Source of the DNA: Dasypus novemcinctus
Taxonomy: Eukaryota > Chordata > Mammalia > Cingulata > Dasypodidae
DNA: 64,000 nucleotides
Assembly (NCBI RefSeq): GCF_030445035.2
Contig: NC_080683.1
Location: forward strand, 88,745,675-88,809,674
Reading direction: 5' to 3'
Positions 45,855-59,217 of the stretch are shown in pieces; positions within the stretch are counted from its first letter, which is position 1; each line of letters starts with the position of its first letter. Below the pieces are notes generated by a model, which saw nothing but the letters and a program-made list of their open reading frames with translations, was not told the DNA's origin and searched no databases. The translations under genes were made by a program, and so were the position numbers.

Positions 45855-47390
45855 TTGAACTAATGGTGGAGAGTTGCTGCTACTTACTTTTTTAGTCCAG
45901 TAGATTCATTAAATGTGACTTTATATTTTTGTTAATCTCTGAAATTGAATACTTAATTTAGGTGGAGCATTTGGGAAAGGAGGGTTGGAAGGGATTGCCT
46001 TTAATATCCTTGGGCATCATCCTTAACAAACCAGAGAGAAAGTGCACTCTCTAGTGGACATTTTAAGAAATTGCAAAGACTTCATTGTGCAAAACAGGTG
46101 GGGATTAGGTCAGTTTATGGGGGTAACATGGTACACACTTGATTGCTTTAGTCCGTGGTGTACTGGTTACTGTCTTTCTGGTAACACCCAGGGTCTGGAA
46201 GACTAACTCAAGGCCTGAAATGACAATGGCTCATCAGTGTTAGGACAATAAGGAGAGGCTTAGGGAGACTTTTCTCTCAGAGAAGAGTAGGAGATTCTGG
46301 GCCTCATGGCAGTGAAATGCAAGAATGTGAGAAAAACCGTGAATGTGAGTTTACAAAAAATATCGTAATTCTGATTAGACCCAAATCACCTGGCACATAG
46401 AGTTGGTCAGGTCTTGGAAAGCTAGCAGGAATTTTGCTGTGATTTTTGTCTCCACTGACCTCACTCTCAATTAACTTCTGGAGGACTGTGGAATGAGAGC
46501 ATATTTCCATGAAATGAGATGGGAAGTGCAATCGGTAAAAATGACAGTAAGAGGAATAATATTCTAAATGCCAGTACTAGTACAGACTGTTCCTTTTTAT
46601 TTATTAATTTTTAATAATGAATATTCTTTTGAAAATGTGCTAAAAAGGGTGATATATGTGGATTAATTGAAATGAATTGGGAGGAAAAGCAGTGTTCTAG
46701 CATATCAAAACTAATATAAATTGTTAGAAATGATACTTCTAACATACGTAATTGAATTACTTGATTTGGAATGTTAATTTATAGTTTGAAATTAGGGAAG
46801 GCCTTTTCTCTTTGTGTTTGTTTAATATTTCTGATGGGACTGCCAGCAATTTTGTTATTTTTGAAATCATTAAACACAGGGTTAACACAAGCCTCTCAAA
46901 TAAGATTGACAAGATTGAATTTAGATATTTTGAAAAAATTTTGCCTCTGCATGCATTGTAATTTATTTGGTTTGTTCTTAAAGCAAAATGCAAGAATAAA
47001 AAGAATTCTGTGCTATAGAGTATATTATTATATACATATATTATTATAATTAGATTATAATTTCAAAGCACCAAATATTTATATAAATCAGATGTGGTAA
47101 TTTTTAAAAGAACTTTTGTGTGAAGGTCATTTTCTATGACTTTGCTCCATATACAGAGGCAGTGTGCAGGAGATAGGAATAATGAAAAGGCAGAGTGCTC
47201 AGAAATGGAGACAACCAGAGTTTCTTTCTAATCAAAGATCCTTAGAAGTTCATCAGCAGCCCCACAGACGCAAAAAAGTAGAAATTTTGTTAGACTGTAT
47301 TAAAAATTCACCCAACTCTTCTCTGTAGGTTAGAGGGAGAAACATACTACAGGGTGGCTGGTAAAGTTGAGAGCTGTAAATATGATTTTT
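45855..47390. other. Non-coding stretch, nothing recognised
   Basis: AT-rich sequence. Frames at 46,304-46,531 and 46,757-47,049 show no domain. No clear repeat family. Confidence 0.4.
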
Positions 47391-48060
47391 TTAAAAGGGT
47401 TTTTGTTCTATTGAAGTTTATTATTCATGTATGAACATCCATAAACAATAAGTGTATATGGGAAGCAGGCGTGGCTCAACTGATAGCGTGTCTGCCTACC
47501 ATATGGAGGGTCCAGGTTTGATACCCAGGGCCACCTGACCTGTGTGGTGAGCTGGTCCATGCGTAGTGCTGCCGTGCGCAAGAACTACCATGCCATGCAG
47601 GGGCGCCCTCCCATAGGGGTGCCCCATGCACAAGGAGTGTGCCCTGTAAGGAGAGCTGCCCCACAAGAAAAAAGTGCAGCCTGCCCAGGAGTGGCACCGC
47701 TCACAGAGAGCTGACACAGCAAGATGATGCAACAAAAATTGACGCAGTTTCCCAGTGCCACCAGATAATGCAAACAGATGCAGAAGAACACACAGTGAAA
47801 GGACACAGAGAGCAGACAATGGGTGGGGGGAGAAATTTTTAAAAAATCTTAAAACAAAAAACAGTAAGTGTACAGTATAAATTTTGAACTTATGAAACAA
47901 ACATGCATATCATCATACAGGTCTCCCATATATTACTCCATCACCAACACCTTGCATTATTGTGAAATAGTTGTTACAAACTTGAAGATGCTCTTTCATA
48001 GTTTGTAAATGTGATTTTTAAAATCAATTTTATTGATACGTATTAATAAAGCATACAATC
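47390..48060 (-). mobile_element. Antisense LINE-1 3'-UTR fragment, interrupted by a SINE
   Basis: 'tttttgttctattgaagtttattattcatg...' before the SINE and 'caaacatgcatatcatcatacaggtctcccatatattac...caccaacaccttgcattattgtgaaatag' after it match L1 3' UTR sequence seen at 53,800-53,960. A second, similar piece ('aatcaattttattgatacgtattaataaagc') starts near 48,020 and resumes at 50,597 after the MaLR-like element. Confidence 0.7.
47459..47859 (+). mobile_element. DAS-related SINE, diverged
   Basis: Head 'gggaagcaggcgtggctcaactg', degenerate B box 'ggtttgatacccag', A/T-rich tail. Duplication 'aacaataagtgtata' and 'aacagtaagtgtaca' flanks it. More diverged than most copies in the window, suggesting an older subfamily. 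Confidence 0.9.
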
Positions 48061-48064
48061 CATC

Positions 48065-48552
48065 TGTAGCCATTTGATATAGTTAAGAATTCCAAAAATA
48101 GATTTTTGATTATGTTTGTAAACTGATCTGTATCTGGTCATGGTTAAATTATCATTAAGGCTTTGATTGGACCACATAGTAGGTCACTGAATCCCCACCC
48201 CTTGGTGGGTGGGAACTCACAGATAAAAGACATGGCAAAAGAAGGGAGTTGAGAGTTTAAGTGTTGGAGTTTTGATGTTGGAGTTAGATGCTGATGTCTT
48301 AAGCTGGAGACCTGGAAAGTAAGCACACAGAGGAAAGAGAAGCAAGACCCAGAAGGAGAGGTATCCAGGAAGACTGAATCCTCGTAGACGTCAACAGCCA
48401 TCTTCCTCCAACACAGGCAAAAGACTTTGGTGAGGGAAGTAACATGATTTATGGCCTGGCAACTATAAGTTCCTACCATAGATAAATACCCTTTCTAAAA
48501 ACCGACTGATTTCTGTTATTTTGCATCAGCAACTCTTTGGCGATCTAATACA
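48065..48552 (+). repeat. 5' LTR of the MaLR-like element
   Basis: 488 bases. Contains 'ccccaccccttggtgggtgggaactcacagataaaag' (a TATA-like 'ataaaag') and 'gataaatacc' in the R region. Closely similar to the 3' LTR; the two differ by scattered substitutions and small indels. Confidence 0.88.
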
Positions 48553-50121
48553 GAATTTGGTACCAAGGAGTCAGGAAGTGCTTTTGCAATTGCCAAAATG
48601 CTGGAAAAGTTTTATAAATGGGTAAGGGGTATTTTTTGGAGGAATTGTGATATGCTTGAAAGAGAAGACCTACAGTGCTTTAAGGAGACTGTTGATAGCA
48701 ATATGGATGTTAAAGAGACTTTTTATGGTGCCTTAGAAGTAAATGATGAAACTATTGTTGGAAACCGGAGGAAAGGTGATCCATGTTTTAAAGTGGCAGA
48801 GAACTTAGCAAGATTAACTCTTGGTGTTTTATGGAAGGAAGAATTTGAAAATGGTGAGCCTGGGCATTTAGCTGAAGAAATTTCCAAAGTAAACCCAGAG
48901 AATGTGACTTGACTTCTGCTTGCAGCATGTAGCAAAAATGCTAGACGAGAGTGATATACAGAGGACTGAACTGTCAGGCACAAAGAAAACAGAAACTGAT
49001 TTTGGAAATTCTAAGCCTCTGGAAATCAAGCTCCCAGACGGAAGTGCCCCCTTGGAGGACTTAACTAAATTTGGAACTTGTAAATCAGGATTGAAGATGC
49101 AGTTATGTAGGAAAGACTTGTGGAAAGTATTACTATCTGATGGCTTGGATCCCTGCTTCCTGTACGCTAAACCAACAGACGTTTTGAGAGAGCTGTATGA
49201 ACAAAACCACTGCCAGCTTGGACTACAAGGGACATGGAAAGGAGAGACTGAAGGGGAAACAACTTCAAGGGGAAAATCATGGAAGCTGAGGTATTGAATT
49301 AAGACATCACTTTGGGCTGAGAGGAACCCTACCCACATGTACAGAGAGGGTGAGTTTACCCCAGCACTTGAAGAGGGTGGATGTTCCCACCCAATGTTCT
49401 GGGAGAGTTTTGCTGCCCCAGGATACAGAAAGGATAGAGCACATTCCACAAGGATTAGGGCATTTAAAGTCAGCACCCCACAGTTCTGAGAGGGGTGGAC
49501 CTGTTTCCCGTGGATTAGGGAAGGCCAGGTGGTCAACTTGTTGCTCTGAGAGGGTTGAGCCTGTATGCCAAAGGTTAGGGGGAATGTTGTCTTCATGTCA
49601 TTGTACTAGGGGGGTTAAGACTCTAACCTGAAGATTAGGTAAGGTGTGGCAACCATCCCAGTGCTCTCAGAGGGTGAGATCTGGAGCTTGGTCAACACCC
49701 AGATGCTGGATGACGGTGGAACCAAGAAAACGGCAATTGGGCAAGCCTGTGGAAAGGGTGGGTTCCCATAAGGCACCAAGGAGAAGAAACCATCATCTTA
49801 GAAATGACTCTCAGAATTTGAAATCAAATGGATGATGCCCTGCAGGTTTACTGAACTGTAGAGGACCCATAACTCATGTTTCCCTCCCAATTTCTCCTTA
49901 TTGTAATGAAAATCTTTATCCTTTTCCTGTCCATTTGTATATTGGAAACTGATAAATTGTTTTGTAAGTTTCAGAGGTCTATAACAGACAGGACTTTGCA
50001 CCAAGACAAACTGTATTTCTTTAAATTGATTGATATGATTTAGTACTTGCATTGTTACTGATTTAATGTGTTTTTTTTTTTTTGAATACTATAATGTCTT
50101 TTTGAAATTCAGAGGGTGGAG
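48553..50121 (+). other. Non-coding internal region of the MaLR-like element
   Basis: Includes a primer-site-like start and two unrelated-looking short frames (48,598-48,912 and 48,920-49,297). A row of imperfect units of about 60-70 bases built on 'gagaggg(t)tgagcctg' lies at about 49,320-49,760. MaLR internal regions are known to lack functional retroviral genes and often contain such repeats. Confidence 0.7.
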
Positions 50122-50596
50122 TGTAGCAGTTTGATATAGTTATGAATTCCAAAAATAGATATTGGATTATGTCTATAAACTTGTCTGTACCTGGGCATGA
50201 TTAAATTATGATTAGGAATTTGATTGGGTCATATCAATAGGGTATTGAGTCCCTACCCCTTGGTGGGTGGGAACTCACAGATAAAAGACATGGCAAAAGA
50301 AGAGAGTTGAGGGTTTTAACATTGGAGTTTTGATGTTTTAGTTTGATGCTGAAGTTTTAAGCTGGAGCCCCAAGAAGTAAGCACACAAAGGAAAGAGAAG
50401 CAAGACCCAGGAAGAAGGAACCCAGGAAGCCTAAAGCCTTGCACACATTGCTCCAACACAGGCAAAAGATTTGGTGAGGGAAGGAACATAATTTATCGCC
50501 TGGTAACTGTAAGCTCTTACCCCAAATAAAAACTCTTTATAAAATCCAACTGATTTCTGGTATTTTGCATCAGCACCCCTTTGGCTGACTAATATA
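50122..50596 (+). repeat. 3' LTR of the MaLR-like element
   Basis: 475 bases, same order of words as the 5' LTR, preceded by the purine-rich 'agagggtggag'. Confidence 0.88.
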
Positions 50597-50601
50597 CCAT
50601 C

Positions 50602-50800
50602 CAAAGTATATGATCCATCCAGAGTATATAATCAGTGGTAACTGGTATAATAACATAGTTGTGAATTTATCACTGCAATCATTATTAGAGCATTTACATT
50701 TTTCTAATAATAATAATAACTGAAAAACAAACAAAATAGTTCTACCACTTAATAATCACCTCACAATCTTTCTACATTACCTCTGTCATACTATTTTGTT
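50602..50800 (-). mobile_element. Remainder of the L1 3'-UTR fragment
   Basis: 'ccagagtatataatcagtggtaactggtataataacatagttgtgaatttatcac' continues the L1 piece interrupted at 48,060 and parallels 5,875-5,960. Confidence 0.6.
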
Positions 50801-51083
50801 TCCATTCTTCTTATTTATTTGTATGTATATTTTGCATTGATAGAGTAAAACGATATGCATATTACTAGAAGAAAAGCTAAAAAATGTAACATGGGGCTAT
50901 GCATAGCAAAATGTCATGTTAAGTATGAATGTGGGTAATATTGCATATATAACACTATTTTTCTTTATAACTGAGCAAATGTATGTCAATATTATAAGAC
51001 CTTACTATCAGGCAAAAATACAACCAAAGCAAAATTTGGACAGTAGTGTATAATAACACATTAATAATCTTCCATTAAAGATA

Positions 51084-51125
<42 letters not shown>

Positions 51126-52030
51126 TAAGTGAAAGAAATTAGACTAAAGGTAATTGTTGTAAATGTGATTTTTAATATTATCCCTTTGAAAACAGAATGA
51201 CAAGATGAATCATGTGTTTTGCCTTTGTTTGGACATTTTCATACAGACTGATTGCTTTTCACTCCAATGGGATATTTTTGGATGAATTTGAATGTTATTG
51301 TGACATTTTATATACTTGCTGGCAAGCTGCAGCTTCATTAACCACAGAATGCTAAGTTAGGGATGCAGGCAAGGAGGTTCACCATGGTGATTCTCTGCCC
51401 TGTGTGCATTAGTCTTACATGGGAAGGCTGCCACACATTTGCAGGCCCCAAGCACAGGGCTCTGGTTCACTAGTTCTAAATAGGGGATGGGAATGTAGCA
51501 TTTTAGGCAAGAATCCCCAGCGACTCTGAAGAAAGTGGGTTAGGAATTATCACTAGGATAAACTCCACCTGAGCCAAGGAAAATAAGGTGAATGTTTGCA
51601 GCCATTTATAACGGAGTTTATTGACACAAATTAAGGGATGGTTATATTAAATTGTGGTGTATGTATGTTGGAAATGTAGGGAGGAGGACCAAAGATGATG
51701 GGATATAATTTCTCTAGTATTAGGAAAATCTGAGTGCACTGCAAAATGCAGGTTCTAAAGGAAATTCCTCAAACGCACTCTGTGCATTCTCATCAGGGCT
51801 TCATCTTACTCTTCTTCACACAGCTGACTCCCTCTCATCACTCAGGAGATAATAAAATGACCCTTTTTAGAAAGCCCCATAGCATGGTATTTGGCCTCAG
51901 AGCAGACAACTCTCTGAGCTTATAATGTGGGTACGTCTGTGTACTCTGGTAGAGAATGTTAAAACTAACTAGGTTTTTTTAAAAAAGGAATACTTTTCAT
52001 CCATTAAGATAATATTTTTAAAGAACTCAT
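50801..52030. other. Non-coding stretch with a dinucleotide repeat
   Basis: Contains a (TA)n(CA)n microsatellite at 51,079-51,125. The rest is unassigned. Confidence 0.5.
51079..51125. repeat. (TA)n(CA)n microsatellite
   Basis: Uninterrupted TA units passing into CA units. Confidence 0.95.
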
Positions 52031-52039
52031 TAACTCTGT

Positions 52040-52330
52040 AAATTATTGATTTAAAAATATTTATTGAGAACTTACAATTGCCAGGAATTTTCTCAGTCAT
52101 TGAAGATAAAATAGAATAATGCATGGTACCTGCCTTGAGTGTACACTCTAGTGGATAAGTAATAGGTGTCATTTGTGGAGCATTTACTCAATGGAAGAAG
52201 CTTTGCCTCTTAATTTATATTCTAAGAGCTATGCTGAAAGGAGTACCATTATTGCCAATTTATCCCTGAGGAGATGGTGTAGAAATGGAACAGCTCACAT
52301 AGTTTATATAACTTGACCAAATTTGATCAG
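52040..52330 (-). repeat. MIR-like remnant, antisense
   Basis: 'atttattgagaacttacaattgccagg' then 'cattgaagataaaatagaataatgcatggtacctgcc' and 'gtgtcatttgtggagcattta...' suggest one or two overlapping old SINE remnants of MIR/MIR3 type. Confidence 0.45.
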
Positions 52331-52686
52331 GCTTGGGGAACTTTGGCTAAGCTTTTGTGGAGGGTGCACAAATGCACCTTGTTTCCTCAGGAATCTATGC
52401 TTCCTTAGAGGCAACAGTCTCTCTTGCCTTTCAGAAAGTTCCAGAAATTTTCATGATAATCAGAGCTTGTGAATTAGTTTTACTTATTTTGGGGCAGGTT
52501 TAAAAAGTGTATGGGACAGAGGTAATTTAAAGTATGAAAATCTTAACAGAAAATGAATGACTAAATTGTTGTGGTCAGGGAATAGTAAATTCATTGCTAA
52601 GATTCCTGGATGGGAAAAATGTAAGGCCAGGGTTAAATTTCTCAAATTTGAAAATATTGTGACTTTAAAAACATATTTGTTTTTAT

Positions 52687-53073
52687 TTTTATTTTATTTA
52701 TTTATTTATTTTTAAAGATTTATTTATTTATTTAATTTCCCCCCCCCCCCCTCCCCTGGTTGTCTGTTCTTGGTGTCTATTTGCTGTGTCTTGTTTCTTT
52801 GTCCGCTTCTGTTGTCGTCAGCGGCATGGGAAGTGTGGGCGGCGCCATTCCTGGGCAGGCTGCTCTTTCTTTTCAGGCTGGGCGGCTTTCCTCACGGGCG
52901 CACTCCTTGCGAGTGGGGCTCCCCCACGCGGGGGACACCTTTGCGTGGCAGGGCACTCCTCGCGCGCTTGCGCATGGCCAGCTCCACACGGGTCAAGGAG
53001 GCCCGGGGTTTGAACCGCGGACCTCCCATATGGTAGACGGATGCCCTAACCACTGGGCCAAAGTCCGTTTCCC
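52687..53073 (-). mobile_element. DAS-type SINE, antisense
   Basis: Minus-strand head 'ggggaaacggactttggcccagtgg', B box in antisense near 53,005, C-run (52,740-52,752) before the A/T tail. Duplication 'catatttgtttttat' and 'catattagtttttat'. Resembles the copies at 33,103 and 62,622 (same 'ggactttggccc' variant and 'gacgacaacagaagcgg' segment), so they share a subfamily. Confidence 0.95.
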
Positions 53074-53088
53074 CATATTAGTTTTTAT

Positions 53089-53784
53089 AAACTCACATCC
53101 TAAAGTGGTTTTCTGCACCAAGTTTCAAATCAAGTCAATGTAAAGTGGAAGAACTGTTATAGCAGAGTGGAAAAAAAAAAAAAAAGACTAACTTGCCAAT
53201 GACGTTAGCTTTTTAACTCTGAAGATATAATGAAGGCAGATAAAAATAGTTTAAATATTTGATTCACTTGCATCAGCGATATGAATTGAGGATAATCGCT
53301 CCTTTGTGGCTTATGCTGAGACCCACAAAAAGGCAACTACACACCCAAACATACATATATATGCACGAACGGTCACCTTTTTTTTTTGGATAGCGATGAT
53401 GTTATATAATATGACTCAGCAAAGTGTTAAAATGTTCTGCTAAGAATATAGGTACTCTGCAGGTGGAAGAGGCTTTTTTTCTTAAGGTTTAGATTGAAAT
53501 CTAACATGCATACTGAGAAGTGCATAAATTGTAAGTGTAAAGTTTGGTGAATTTTTTTTCCAAAATGAGCACATCCATGTAAACTAACACTCTAATCAAG
53601 AAAGAATCAAGAATTGATGTACATGAAATCATTTACTCTTTTGTATCTGACTTCTTTCACTTGGAATTAGATTTGGGAGATTTATCTAAATTGTGCATAG
53701 TTAAGAGTCGCTACTGAAGAGTATCATTGAAGAGTAAAACTGAATAGTGCACTATTACATCCATATACCACTACTTATTTTTCA
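53089..53784. other. Non-coding stretch, nothing recognised
   Basis: AT-rich; short A-run (53,170-53,184) and T-run. 53,480-53,780 may be further L1 3'-UTR sequence ('gaaatctaacatgcatactgagaagtgcataaattgtaag'), uncertain. Confidence 0.35.
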
Positions 53785-56700
53785 TTCCATTTTTTTTTTC
53801 ATTAAAATTGTATTGAAGTATATCATTCAAACAGGAACATACATAAACTATATGTGTATAGTAAAAGTGGTGACCTTACAAAAAAATATGCCTATCATAT
53901 TTCAGAGCTCTGATACATCACCCAACGACCAACACCTTCATTGTTGGGAAACGTTTGCTACAAACTGTGAAAGAATATTGCCAAGTTATTACTACTAATT
54001 ATAGCCCATATCTTACATTTGGTGTTTTTCCCCCAGCCCATCCAATTATTAAAACCCCATATTAGTATTATAGATTTGTTATAGTTCATGACAGAATGTT
54101 CTTATATATGTTCTGTTAACCACAGTCCATCTTCCACTACAGGATTCCTCATTTTATATAGACCCATACCTTTTAAAATCCATTCAAAGTGTATACTCAG
54201 TGTCTTTCATTTTCATCACAGAGTTGTGCTGTCATCATTTCAGTAAATTTCAGAACATTTTCATTACTCCAAAAGGAAAAATAACCCCTTTATTCCCCCC
54301 GATTTTTGTCTCTTAGAATTGATGTAAATTCTTCTTTGCCAATGCTGCAATTATTACAATATTACTGCTAATTATTGTCCATACTTTATAATAGTTGTAA
54401 TTTTCCCATATATTACCATTTTCTTAACACTTGGTAAAAGAACCTTTTTATATTTATATTATTAACCACAATCTTCATCCACCACTGAAACCACCGTTAT
54501 ACAGTCCCTAGATTATCCTCTCACTTCTTTCAATGATATTTATGTCCCTAGAATATTCCTTCAGCCACAGTCACATTTATAAATCATCAGTGTTAACTAT
54601 ACTCATTATAATGCATTACCATCAACTTTATTTATTTCCACACTTTTACAGTAAACACTATTTTAAAAACCTATGACATTAAGGAACAGCTCACATTCTC
54701 AATCCACATTCTATCTCCTAGGAACCTATATACTAGAGTTTACCTCCCTGAATTTACTCATTGTATTTGGTTCATATTAGTGAGACCATACACTATTTCC
54801 CTCTTTGTGTCTGGCTTATTTCACGAAACAGTGTCCGCAAGGTTCGTCCATTTTGTCATATTCATCCCGATTTCATGTCTTCTTAACAGCTGAATAGTAT
54901 TCCAGTGTATGTATATACCACGTTTTGTTTATCCATTCATCAGTTGATAGACACTTGAGTTCTTTCCATATTTTAGCAATTGTGAATAATGCTGCTATGA
55001 GCAATGGTGTGAAAAAGGTGGTTTTCATCCTTGCTTCCAGTTCTTCTGAATTTATTACTAGAAATGGGATTGCTGTATCATATAGTAGTTCTATAATCAG
55101 CTTCTTGAGGTACCACCAAACTGTCCTCTACAGAGACTGCAGCATTTTCTCTTCTACCAACAGTGAAGGAGTGTTCCTATTTCTCCTCGTCCTCTGCAGC
55201 ACTTGTGTTTTTCTGTTTGTTTTTTAATAATGACCATCCTATAAGATGTAAAATGTTATCTCATTATGGTTCTTGTCTGAATTTCCCTAATAGATGGTAG
55301 TGATGAACAGTTTTTCAAGTGTTTTTTGGTTATTTGTATTTCCTCTTTGGAAATATGTCTGTTGAAGTCTTTTTTCCATTTTAAAATTGGTTTGCATGTC
55401 TTTTTATTGTTGAGTGTTATGATCTCTTTATATAACATGGATATCAAAACCCTTATTGGATATGTGGTTTCCAAATATTTTCCCTGATTGAGTAGACTAC
55501 CTTTTTAGTTTCTTGATGATGTTTTTTGAAGAACAAAAGTATTTAATTTTGATGTGATCCTATATCTATTTTTTCTTTGTTAATCATATTTGTGGTATAA
55601 GCTTTAAGAAACTACAGTCTACCACAAGATTCTTGAAGATGTTTCCCTATATTTCCTTCTAGGACTTTTAAGGTTGTAGGTTTTATATTTGGCTCCTTGA
55701 TCCATATTGAATTAATTGTTGTATAAAGTATGAGATAAGGGTCTTACTTATTTCTTTTGGCTATAGATATACAGATCTCCCAGAACCATTTGTTGAATAG
55801 AGCATTCTGGTCCAGGTGGGTTTATTTATTTATTTGTATTAAAAATTTTTTTTAACCACTGGAGCTAAATAATAGGCTTTAAAGTCAGGAAGTGAGAGTC
55901 CTACAGCTTTGTTCTTCTTTTAAAAGGCATTTCTTTGCTATTTGCAGCTCCCTACCCTTCCAAATAAATTTGATAATTGGCTTTTCCATTTCTGTAAAAT
56001 GGCTGTTGTGGTTTTTATTGGGACTGTATTGACTCTGTAAAGCAGTTTGGGTAGCATTGACATCTTAAGGATATTTAGTCTTCCAATCCATGAACATGGA
56101 ATGTCATTCCATTTATTTATATTTTCATTGATTTCTTTTAGCACTGTATTATAATTTTCTCAATATAGGCCCTTATGTCCTTGGTTAAGTTTATTCTGAA
56201 ATATTTTATTGTTTTAGTGGCTGTTATAAATGGAATTTTTTTTCACTTCCTCCTCAGATTGTTCATCAGTAGTGCACAGAAATGCTACTGATATTTGCAT
56301 AGTAATCTTGTATCCCAGCACTTTGTTGAGCTTGCTTATTAGTTCTAATAGCTTTGTTGTGAATTTTCTAGATGTAGGATTATATCATCAGTGAATAATG
56401 AAAGTTTTACTTATTCCTTTCCTATTTAGGTACCTTTTACTTCTTTTTCTTGACTAATTGTTCTAGCTAGAACTTCCAGCACAATATTGAATAGCTGTGG
56501 TGATAGTGGGCTTCCTTGTCTTGTTCTCAATCTCAGTAAGAAAGTGTTCAGTCTTTCACCATTGAGTACAATGTTAACTGTCAGTGTTTCATATAAAAGC
56601 ATATTACCATGTTTAGAAATCTTCCTTCTATTCCTACCTTCTGTAGTTTTTTAATCAGGAAGGATGATGCATTTTGTCAAATGCCTTTTCTGCATCAATT

Positions 56701-59215
56701 GAGAGAATCATGTAATTATTCTTCTTCAGTTTATTAATGTGGTTTATTACACAAACTGATTTTCTTTTGTTGAACCACCCTTGCATACCCGGGATAAAAT
56801 CTACTTGATCATGGCATATAATTCTTTTAATGTGCTTTTGGATTCAGTTTGCAAGTATTTTGTTCAGGATTTTTGCTTTGATATCCATTAGAGAATTTCA
56901 CCTGTAATTTTCTTTTTTAATAATATCTTTATCTGGTTTTTGTACTAGGGTGATTGTGGTTTCATGAAATGAGTTTGGAGAGCATTCCTTCCTGCTCAAT
57001 TTTTTGGAAGAGCATGAGCAAGATTAGTATTAGATCATCTTTGAATGATTGGTTGCATGTACTTTACTAGTGATTGGTTTATTGAGGTCATTTATTTCTT
57101 TAAGTGCCAGTGTATATTTCAATGTATATTGTTTGTGTGTTTCTAAGTTGTCTAGTTGTTGGTGTACAGTTCTTCATAGTATCCTTTTATGATTGCTCTT
57201 ATTTCTGCAGGATTAGTGGTAATGTCCACTTCTCATTTCTGATTTTATTTACTTGTATATTCTCTATTTTCTTCATTGACAGTCTAGCTAAGGGTTTGTT
57301 AATTTTCTTGACCTACTCAAAGAATCAACTTTTGGTTTTGTGGTTTCTTTCTATTGGTTTTGTTGTTGTTGTTCTCAATTTCCTTTATTTTGACTCTGAT
57401 CTTTATTTTTATTTCCTTCTGCTTGGGTTTGGTATTAGTTTCCTGTTTTATTTCTAGACCTTCAAGGTGTGCAGGGATCTTCAATTTTAACTCTTTCTTC
57501 TTTTTAATATAAACATTGAAGGGGACTAGAAATTTCCTTTTCAGGACTGCCTTTGCTATATCCCATAGCTTTTTATTTGTTGTGTTCTAGTTTTCATTCC
57601 TCTAGAGTTATTAGCTTATTTCTCTTGCAATTTCTTCTTTAACCCACTGAGTAAAAAAAGAGAGTATTTATTCTGCACGTATTTGTGAATTTTTCCTTTT
57701 TCTATCTGTTACTCATTTCCAACTTCATTCCATTATGATCAAGAAAGTGCTTTGTATAATTTCAATCTTTTAAAATGCAACATATTACATATTACAAGGA
57801 TCCATGAGCACTTGAAAAGAACATATATCCTGCTCTTTTGGGGCATAATGCTCTATAAATGTCTGCTGGTCTATTTCATTCATCATTCTATACAAGCTCT
57901 CTGTTTCCTTATTTATACTTTGTCCAGATGTTCTATCCAAAGCCAAGAGTGATGTATTAAAGTCTCCAACTATTTTTTATAGTGATGTCTAAATCTCCCT
58001 TCAGTTTTGCAAGTGTGTGCTTCATGTATGTTGAGGCACCTGGATTAGGTGCATAACATTTTATTATGGTTATTTTTTCTTGAACAATTGCCCCTTTTAT
58101 TAATATATAATGACATTTTCCATTTCCTATAAAAGCTTTGCATTTAAAAATCTATTTTTCCAATATTAGTATTGCTACTCCAGATCTTTTTTGTGTGTGT
58201 GGAATATCTTTTACCAAACTTTCAATTTCAATCGATTGTGTCTTTAGGTATGAAGTGAGTCTCTTCTAGACAGTATATAGATGGTTCATATTTTTTTTAT
58301 CCCTCTTCTAATCTTTGTCTTTTGATTAGTGCATTAAATTCATAATGTTCAGTGTTATTACCATAAAGACATTACTTATTTTGTCCATTTTATCCTAAGC
58401 TTTCTATTGTCATATATTCCTGTTTATCTGTCTTTTACCCTTTAAGTTATCTTTACTAATAATCTTCATTTCTATACTCTTCTCCAAGTCTTTCACCCTT
58501 GTTTTTTCCTCTTAGGTTGTAGTAATCCCTTTAGTATCTCTTATAAATCCAGTCTTTTGGTAATATGCTGTCTCAGTTTTTCTTTGGGAAGACTTTAAAC
58601 TCACCCTCCTTTTTGAAAGACAGTTTTTCCATGTAAAGAATTTTTTACTTGGATTGGCATTTGGTTTTATTGAGATTCCATAGTATATGATTTATTGATA
58701 TTCTCTTGCTCTTTTCAGAATCCTTTCTTTATCTCTGGTATTTGTATACTAATAGTAGTTGTCTTGGAATATGTCTATTCATGTTTATTCTGTTTGAGTG
58801 TGTTGTTCTCCTTGGATATTAATATTTATGTCTTTCGTAAAGGTTAGGAAGTTCTCAGTCATTATTTCCTCAAATATTGTTGCTGTGTCTTTTCTGTACT
58901 CTTCTCCATCTGAGACACCTGTAGGTTTTCATTCATTTCCCTAAGACTGTTTCAATTTTTTTCATTCTGTTCTCTGTCTCTTCTCCTGTCTTTTCAAGTT
59001 CAGATGCTTGGTCCTCCAATTCACTAATTCTGTCCTCCACTAGTTCAAATCTGCTATTATCTGACTCTATTGTATTTTTAAAAAATCTCATCCATTGTGT
59101 TTTTCATTTCCAGAAGCACTGTTAATTTTCTTTGAAACCTCTCAAATAGTTCTTCATTCTCACCCAGTGTCTTCTAAATATCCTTTATCTCTTTATTCAT
59201 TGTGATGTTTAGGCT
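53785..59215 (-). mobile_element. Long antisense LINE-1, 5'-truncated
   Basis: Begins with a T-run (poly(A) tail reversed) and a 1.1-kb 3' UTR, then ORF2 read on the minus strand. The C-terminal region lies at about 54,930-55,470 and the reverse transcriptase downstream part at 55,938-56,144 ('[17 protein letters not shown]'). The catalytic region lies near 56,370-56,730 and the endonuclease at about 57,700-58,250. ORF1-like antisense sequence is visible at 58,600-59,200 ('tctgtcctccactagttcaaatctg'). Every frame is broken many times. It is older than the sense L1 at 9,745-19,036. An ERVL LTR starts immediately after its end. Confidence 0.85.
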
Positions 59216-59217
59216 AA

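Larger units (their letters stand above)
48065..50596 (+). mobile_element. Complete MaLR-like LTR element
   Basis: Two similar LTRs flank a 1.57-kb internal region. Both LTRs begin TGTAGC and end in TAATACA or TAATATA. A 5-base target duplication 'ccatc' (48,060-48,064 and 50,597-50,601) borders the element. 'tttggtaccaaggagtcagg' right after the 5' LTR resembles the leucine-tRNA primer site of ERVL/MaLR elements, and 'agagggtggag' before the 3' LTR is a polypurine tract. No retroviral gag, pol or env is recognisable inside. Confidence 0.88.

Noticed and set aside
48598-49297. Two adjacent frames of 104 and 125 residues as a possible host gene
   Set aside because: They lie inside the MaLR-like element between its LTRs, and show no recognisable domain.
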